A program made the translations under genes and the position numbers. From Borreliella japonica (GTDB taxonomy: Bacteria > Spirochaetota > Spirochaetia > Borreliales > Borreliaceae), in contig NZ_FMTE01000003.1 of assembly GCF_900099615.1 (NCBI RefSeq), positions 157,164 to 221,163 on the forward strand: 64,000 nucleotides of DNA. The letters run 5' to 3'. The notes below the pieces were generated by a model. It was given only the letters and a program-made list of their open reading frames with translations, ran no database searches and was not told the origin of the DNA. Positions within the stretch are counted from its first letter, which is position 1. The number at the start of each line of letters is the position of its first letter. Of the stretch, positions 59,774 to 64,000 are shown in pieces.

Positions 59774-59847
59774 TGGGCCCACCAGGACTTGAACCTGGGA
59801 CCTACCGATTATGAGTCGGGTGCTCTAACCAACTGAGCTATGGGCCC
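59774..59847 (-). tRNA. tRNA with CAU anticodon (elongator Met or Ile2)
   Basis: A 74-nt tRNA. The acceptor is GGGCCCA/TGGGCCC, the D arm GCTC/GAGC, the anticodon loop CTCATAA (CAU), the T arm CCAGG/CCTGG with TTCAAGT, and the discriminator A. CCA is not encoded. G1-C72 pairs normally and the anticodon stem lacks the three G-C pairs of initiators, so it is not initiator Met. C27 and U43 do not pair. The GC-rich acceptor and the GACTCATAATC core resemble bacterial Ile2 (lysidine-modified), but elongator Met is possible. A run of eight Ts lies just downstream. Confidence 0.93.
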
Positions 59848-59859
59848 TTAGCTTTAATT

Positions 59860-59887
59860 ATTATATTTATTTTTTATTCATTGTCAA
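59860..59887 (-). promoter_or_regulatory. Consensus promoter of the CAU tRNA
   Basis: Perfect TTGACA (59882-59887) and TATAAT (59860-59865), spaced 16 bases on the minus strand, ending 12 bases before the tRNA. The -35 is formed by the last codons of the upstream coiled-coil gene. Confidence 0.85.
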
Positions 59888-60908
59888 GTTCATTTTGAAT
59901 AACTTCTATTTTAGAAGTTAATGTATCTAATTTGTTATTAATTTTATCTTTTTCCTTCGTTAGGACTTGTATTTTTTGTTGAATGGTTTTTATTTCTTCC
60001 TGTTTTGCTATTTTTATTAAATCATTACTTAAGTTTAATATTTTATGGTTTGTTTTTTCTATTTTTTGGATTATTGAGCAGATTGCATTGGTTTTATTTG
60101 TTATTTTATTTTTTTTTGTTGTTTCAATAAATTCTTCAGCAATTTTTTTTAGAATATTTTCTTTGTTTTTTATAATAACATTGATTTCGGTTTTTATTTG
60201 ACTCTTTTTGTATATTTTTTCTTTTTTGCTTATATGTATTATTTGTTTTATTTCTTCTTTTTTGCTTTTTACATTTGTTTTGATTTCATTTATTATTTTA
60301 AATTCTTTAATAATTAGATTGCTTAATTTTTTATTTAATGAAAATTCGTTTATTATGCTTTCAAAATTTTCAGAAAGGCAATATATTATGAATACTTGTT
60401 TTTCTAATTCTTTTGATATTTTACATACATTTACCATATTTATAATGTTGTTTATTGATGAGTTTACTTTAAGCATTATTCTTTGTAAAGAATTTTTTGT
60501 TTTATTATCATTTGATAATTCTATTTTTTTATATTTTTCAAGTTTCAATTTAGAAAAATTCATGTTGTATTTTGATATTAATTCTAGGTTTTGAGGATAA
60601 ATTTTGATTATTGTGTTAGCAATTTCTTTAAGGTTTTTTTTATACGATTTGCTAACAGATTTATATTCTGTTTTAAGAATATAAATCTGTTTGTTTAAAT
60701 TTTTTAATATGTTTTCATTTTCTTCTGATTTGCTTAAATTGCTTTTCATTTGGTACAATTCTTTTTCTGCTAATTTTAGATTAGGATAGTGGCTTAAATT
60801 TTTTAATTCTACTGTATTATTATTTTTTAATATTTTCCCAAGCTCAATTAAACTTTTTTCTTTTTCTAGCTTTAGTAAGCTGATTTCGGATTTGATTTTT
60901 TTTATCAT
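59874..60908 (-). CDS. Coiled-coil protein of unknown function
   Basis: A 344-residue, Lys/Glu/Asn/Ile-rich protein without signal peptide, membrane segment or Cys-rich motif. Heptad-like hydrophobic spacing runs through most of its length, strongest at about 1-110 and 230-344. It may be structural or a scaffold in the cytoplasm. It starts 18 bases after the mutL stop and follows lmp1-mutL on the same strand, so it may share their transcript. Function unknown. Confidence 0.65.
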   Translation of the reverse strand: MIKKIKSEISLLKLEKEKSLIELGKILKNNNTVELKNLSHYPNLKLAEKELYQMKSNLSKSEENENILKNLNKQIYILKTEYKSVSKSYKKNLKEIANTIIKIYPQNLELISKYNMNFSKLKLEKYKKIELSNDNKTKNSLQRIMLKVNSSINNIINMVNVCKISKELEKQVFIIYCLSENFESIINEFSLNKKLSNLIIKEFKIINEIKTNVKSKKEEIKQIIHISKKEKIYKKSQIKTEINVIIKNKENILKKIAEEFIETTKKNKITNKTNAICSIIQKIEKTNHKILNLSNDLIKIAKQEEIKTIQQKIQVLTKEKDKINNKLDTLTSKIEVIQNELDNE

Positions 60909-60926
60909 TAGAACTCTGGTTTTATT

Positions 60927-62765
60927 TTATGCTCTGTCAACTTTTTTTTCAAGCTCAAATTTAGATATTTTGTAATAAATTTTTCGTCCATGAGGGCAAT
61001 GTTTGATTTCTAGTTTAAAAAATTCATTTATTAAAAATTTGCTAAATTCAATGCTTAATATGTCATTTGTTTTAACAGCTTTTCTACATGCAATAGTTGC
61101 ATATAGATCGGATTCAAGAGAATTTATTGTTCTACTTCTTCTTGATTGAAAAAAATGAATAAGAGTATTTTCATATTGATTGCAAATATTAGGAATAGAT
61201 TCGAGTTGATATTTTTTAGAGTCTATTTTGGAGATTATGATGTCCAATTTTTTATATTCTTCGATTTCACTGTCTACAATTTCTTCTATGTTTTTATCAA
61301 CTATTGTGAATTCAATTGGTATTAGAAGCTTTTGAATAGTTTTTTTTGAATTTCTAAGTTTTTCATATATTATTTTTTCGTGAACTGCGTGTTGGTCTAT
61401 GAAGTAAATTTCATTTACTTTTTCAACGATCAAAAATTCAGAGAATATTTGACCGATATAGTTAAATTTTATGTCTTCTTTTTCATTTTTGGTTGGCGGT
61501 TTTTCAAATTCTAAAAAGTTGTCAGAGAAAATGTTTGCAATGTTTTCCTTAAGTGATGGTCTATTTTGTATAATTGAGTTATATTTTCTAAGGCCAATGT
61601 CGTTTTGTAGTATGTCTTTGTTTAGTTCGTTTACATTATTTTCTGTTTCTAAATTTTTGTTTTGTGGCATATCATATGTGTTAGTTTTATTAAAGTTTTC
61701 TGGTTGGTTTATAATTTCTATTAAATGATCGTCATCTGTTAATTGTCTTTTTATTATTATGTCTTTGTAGCTATTATCTATGTTTTTATCGAAAAAATTA
61801 TTAATATTGTCGGAGATTAGTTTAAATAAAAATGGAAGATTGTAAAATCTTACTTCTTTTTTTTGAGGGTGAACATTAAAGTCAATATATTCAGGGTTTA
61901 TTTCTAGAAATAAATAACATATTGGGAAGTTGCCAGGGGAAAGTATTCTATTGTGCCCATTAGTTATTGCTTCTAAGAGATCTTTTTGATCGATAGGTCT
62001 TCTATTGACAAATGTTTTAATATATCTTTTACTTTTTTTAGAAAAATTATCTGGTGCTAAAAATATTTCTATTTTTATATTTTCATGTTCTTTTTTTAAG
62101 ACTTTAAATTTATTATTTTCTATTACATTTCCATATACATTTTGCACTCTATCAATTAACGATTCTTTAAAGTAAATTTTTCTTAGTTTTTGATTCAAAT
62201 TAATTTCGAAATTGATTTCTGGGTGGGTTATTATTTTTTCTTCTAAAACTTTTAGACACATTTTTGTTTCAATAGGTTCTTGCTTTAAGAACCTTTTTCT
62301 TGCTGGAAAGTTGTGAAATATTTTTGTAACATCTACTATTGTTCCGGTTATGGTAGGTTGTTTTTTAAAGCATTTTTCGATTCCATTTTCTACTTCTATT
62401 TGATAGCTTTCATTGCCAGTTGTTGAGCTTGTTATTGAAATGTTGGAGCAAATTGCAATACTAGAGAGAGCCTCTCCTCTAAATCCTAGAGTTTCTATTT
62501 TTCTCAAATCCTCTTCTGAGGATATTTTTGAAGTAGTGTGTGGTAGATAGCATATTTTTAAATCTTCTTTACTTATTCCGCTTCCATTGTCTATTATTAA
62601 GATTTTTTGAATTCCTCCTTCTTCAAGAAAGACCTCAATTTTAGTAGCTCCAGAATCTATTGAATTGTCTAATAATTCCCTTAATATTGAACATGGTCTG
62701 TCTATTGATTCTCCTGCTGCTATTTTTTGAACCAAGTATTTATCTAAGAATCTTATTTTGTTCAT
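60927..62765 (-). CDS. mutL: DNA mismatch repair protein MutL (endonuclease type)
   Basis: A 612-residue mismatch repair ATPase. The GHKL motifs are intact: [17 protein letters not shown] and [12 protein letters not shown], followed by the transducer domain ([25 protein letters not shown]). After a variable linker, the C-terminal dimerisation domain has [12 protein letters not shown], matching the DQHAxxExxxxE endonuclease motif, plus ACRKAV and CPHGRKI. It is therefore probably a nicking MutL, as in bacteria without MutH. The start lies 6 bases after the lmp1 stop. Confidence 0.95.
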   Translation of the reverse strand: MNKIRFLDKYLVQKIAAGESIDRPCSILRELLDNSIDSGATKIEVFLEEGGIQKILIIDNGSGISKEDLKICYLPHTTSKISSEEDLRKIETLGFRGEALSSIAICSNISITSSTTGNESYQIEVENGIEKCFKKQPTITGTIVDVTKIFHNFPARKRFLKQEPIETKMCLKVLEEKIITHPEINFEINLNQKLRKIYFKESLIDRVQNVYGNVIENNKFKVLKKEHENIKIEIFLAPDNFSKKSKRYIKTFVNRRPIDQKDLLEAITNGHNRILSPGNFPICYLFLEINPEYIDFNVHPQKKEVRFYNLPFLFKLISDNINNFFDKNIDNSYKDIIIKRQLTDDDHLIEIINQPENFNKTNTYDMPQNKNLETENNVNELNKDILQNDIGLRKYNSIIQNRPSLKENIANIFSDNFLEFEKPPTKNEKEDIKFNYIGQIFSEFLIVEKVNEIYFIDQHAVHEKIIYEKLRNSKKTIQKLLIPIEFTIVDKNIEEIVDSEIEEYKKLDIIISKIDSKKYQLESIPNICNQYENTLIHFFQSRRSRTINSLESDLYATIACRKAVKTNDILSIEFSKFLINEFFKLEIKHCPHGRKIYYKISKFELEKKVDRA

Positions 62766-62771
62766 TGAAAT

Positions 62772-64000
62772 TTATATTCCTATTATTTTTTTAATATTTT
62801 CATTTTTTTTGTAATTTGGAAATTTTTCAACAAGTTCTCTTAATGTTTGATCATTGTTATTCTCATTATATTCTATTATTCCAAGCGCATGTAAGGCTTC
62901 TGGATTGTTTGGGTTTAATTTTGTGTATTCCTTTAGAAGGTCTTTAGCTCTCGTGTTATCATTAACTTCAATTAGAGTGGTTGCAAGATTATATTTTGCT
63001 TCAATATCTGAATTGATTATTGCTTTTTCAAAAATTTCAATTGCTTTTTGATAATTTTTTTGTTTTTTGTAAAGTATTCCAAGATTGTTTAAGGCCAATT
63101 TATTGTTTTTGTTTATTATTTTTTCAAGAGTTGAGATTGCTTGAGTCCTATTTCCCGATTTTTCGTATGCTTTTGCTAGGTTTATGTATGCTGAAGTATT
63201 TTCAGGGTTTTTTTCAAGTACTAAGTTGTAAAGCGATATAGCATTTCGGTAATTTTCGGTTTTAAAATTTATAGATGCTTTTAAATATAAATATTCACTT
63301 TTTTCTGGGTTTAAATTTATGGCCTTGTTTATTATCTCAAGAGATTCTTCAAGTTTGTTGTTCTCAAATTTTGCTATTGACAGGTTATAAATAGCAATTT
63401 CGTTAGGTTTTTTTGCATTGTCATTAAAAAAACTTAAATACTCTTCGCTTTTTTTGAAGTTTCCCAAGTTGTTAGATACTATTCCAGCTTTTAATGCATA
63501 ATTTAGTTTTTTGTCAAGATCATAGGCATTTTTAAAACTTGTGAATGCTTGCTGCATGTCGCCATTTTTTTCTTCCGCTATTCCTTTTTGGTAGTAGGCA
63601 GTGTCATAATTTTTATCAATTTGTATTGCTTTCTCGAAAGCTTCTATTGCTTTTTTGTTTTCATTTAGCATTATTAAAGCTATTCCTTTATTGTTATGTG
63701 CTTTTTTATGTTTTGGATTGAGTCTTATTGTTTGATCAAATGACTCTATTGAGGGTTCATATTTTTTAAGCTTGAATCTAATGATTCCAAGTTTGTAGTA
63801 ATCTTCTTGGGTATTTGTGAGTTTGGCAATTTTTTCATATACATTTTCTGCTTTTAGCAAATCTCCATTGTTTTCATAAGCTTGAGCTAAAGTTTTAGAG
63901 GCGTGGGTGTCATTGGGATTGATAGTCAAGAATTCGTTTAGATCTTTAATGGCTTGTTGACGTGTTTTTGGGTTTTCAAGATCAACAGGTTTTATTGAAT
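62772..64000 (-). CDS. lmp1: Surface protein Lmp1, C-terminal TPR region (5' end missing)
   Basis: The frame is open through the right edge of the window, so only the last 409 residues are seen. They consist almost entirely of tetratricopeptide repeats of 34 residues, at least ten of them (for example NKKAIEAFEKAIQIDKNYDTAY and NRTQAISTLEKIINKN). From the neighbourhood and repeats this is the C-terminal region of Lmp1 (BB0210 of B31, a large surface-located protein of about 1100 residues, from memory). The domains that would confirm it lie outside the window. It is directly upstream of mutL. Confidence 0.85.
   Translation of the reverse strand, partial: SIKPVDLENPKTRQQAIKDLNEFLTINPNDTHASKTLAQAYENNGDLLKAENVYEKIAKLTNTQEDYYKLGIIRFKLKKYEPSIESFDQTIRLNPKHKKAHNNKGIALIMLNENKKAIEAFEKAIQIDKNYDTAYYQKGIAEEKNGDMQQAFTSFKNAYDLDKKLNYALKAGIVSNNLGNFKKSEEYLSFFNDNAKKPNEIAIYNLSIAKFENNKLEESLEIINKAINLNPEKSEYLYLKASINFKTENYRNAISLYNLVLEKNPENTSAYINLAKAYEKSGNRTQAISTLEKIINKNNKLALNNLGILYKKQKNYQKAIEIFEKAIINSDIEAKYNLATTLIEVNDNTRAKDLLKEYTKLNPNNPEALHALGIIEYNENNNDQTLRELVEKFPNYKKNENIKKIIGI

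Overview
The window is a stretch of the linear chromosome of a Lyme-disease spirochete (Borrelia/Borreliella burgdorferi sensu lato). The evidence is the very low G+C (long A/T homopolymers, AT-ending codons), frequent TTG/GTG starts chosen by AGGAG-type ribosome binding sites, Borrelia-type permissive lipoboxes, and the gene order. From memory, the order matches the BB0264 to BB0210 segment of strain B31 read in the opposite direction. It is core chromosome: no insertion sequence, prophage, CRISPR array or rRNA was seen. Genes are dense, and neighbours often touch or overlap by 1 to 60 bases.

Layout. 1-14.2 kb: a lid-less Hsp70, signal peptidase I, two M23 peptidoglycan peptidases (one with LysM domains), a TPR membrane protein, an acidic membrane protein, a lytic transglycosylase lipoprotein, UppP, FtsK, bS21 and RecJ. 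14.5-25.8 kb: Lon, then on the minus strand an RND-family exporter, LeuRS with a tRNA-Leu(GAG) just upstream of it, a DedA protein, phosphatidylcholine synthase, oligopeptidase F and an ITPase. 26-28.1 kb: an M23 peptidase, bactofilin and DUF327 operon closed by a strong bidirectional terminator. 28.1-32.5 kb: the glycerol operon glpF-glpK-small ORF-glpD, with a consensus promoter and a strongly structured leader of about 190 nt. 32.7-42.8 kb: deoxynucleoside kinase, a secreted TPR protein, Lnt, a TPR/NHL/vWA-like protein, YchF, a membrane protein, then rpsT-hbb-bactofilin-rho-rpmE. 42.8-54.2 kb: an M16 peptidase, a lipoprotein, SerRS, a Dus enzyme, a decayed small gene, 6-phosphogluconolactonase, FliG1, a short AlaRS and the manganese transporter BmtA. 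54.2-58.4 kb: pstSCAB for phosphate. 58.5-64 kb: EF-P, a lipoprotein, a CAU tRNA, a coiled-coil protein, MutL and the TPR end of the surface protein Lmp1.

How the genes fit together. Much of the window concerns the envelope: peptidoglycan turnover (three M23 enzymes, a lytic transglycosylase, UppP, two bactofilins, FtsK), lipoprotein maturation (Lnt, signal peptidase) and phosphatidylcholine synthesis from choline. Uptake and salvage genes suit an auxotrophic parasite: glycerol, phosphate, Mn, peptides and deoxynucleosides. The most unusual observations are a PstA permease with a PstS-like domain inserted after its first membrane segment, the overlapping hairpins in the glp leader, EF-P with Arg at the tip normally occupied by Lys34, an AlaRS lacking its C-terminal domain, a frameshifted gene remnant at 48.9-49.2 kb, and consensus promoters for both tRNA genes built into the last codons of the gene upstream. 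I found no convincing wholly new multi-gene system.
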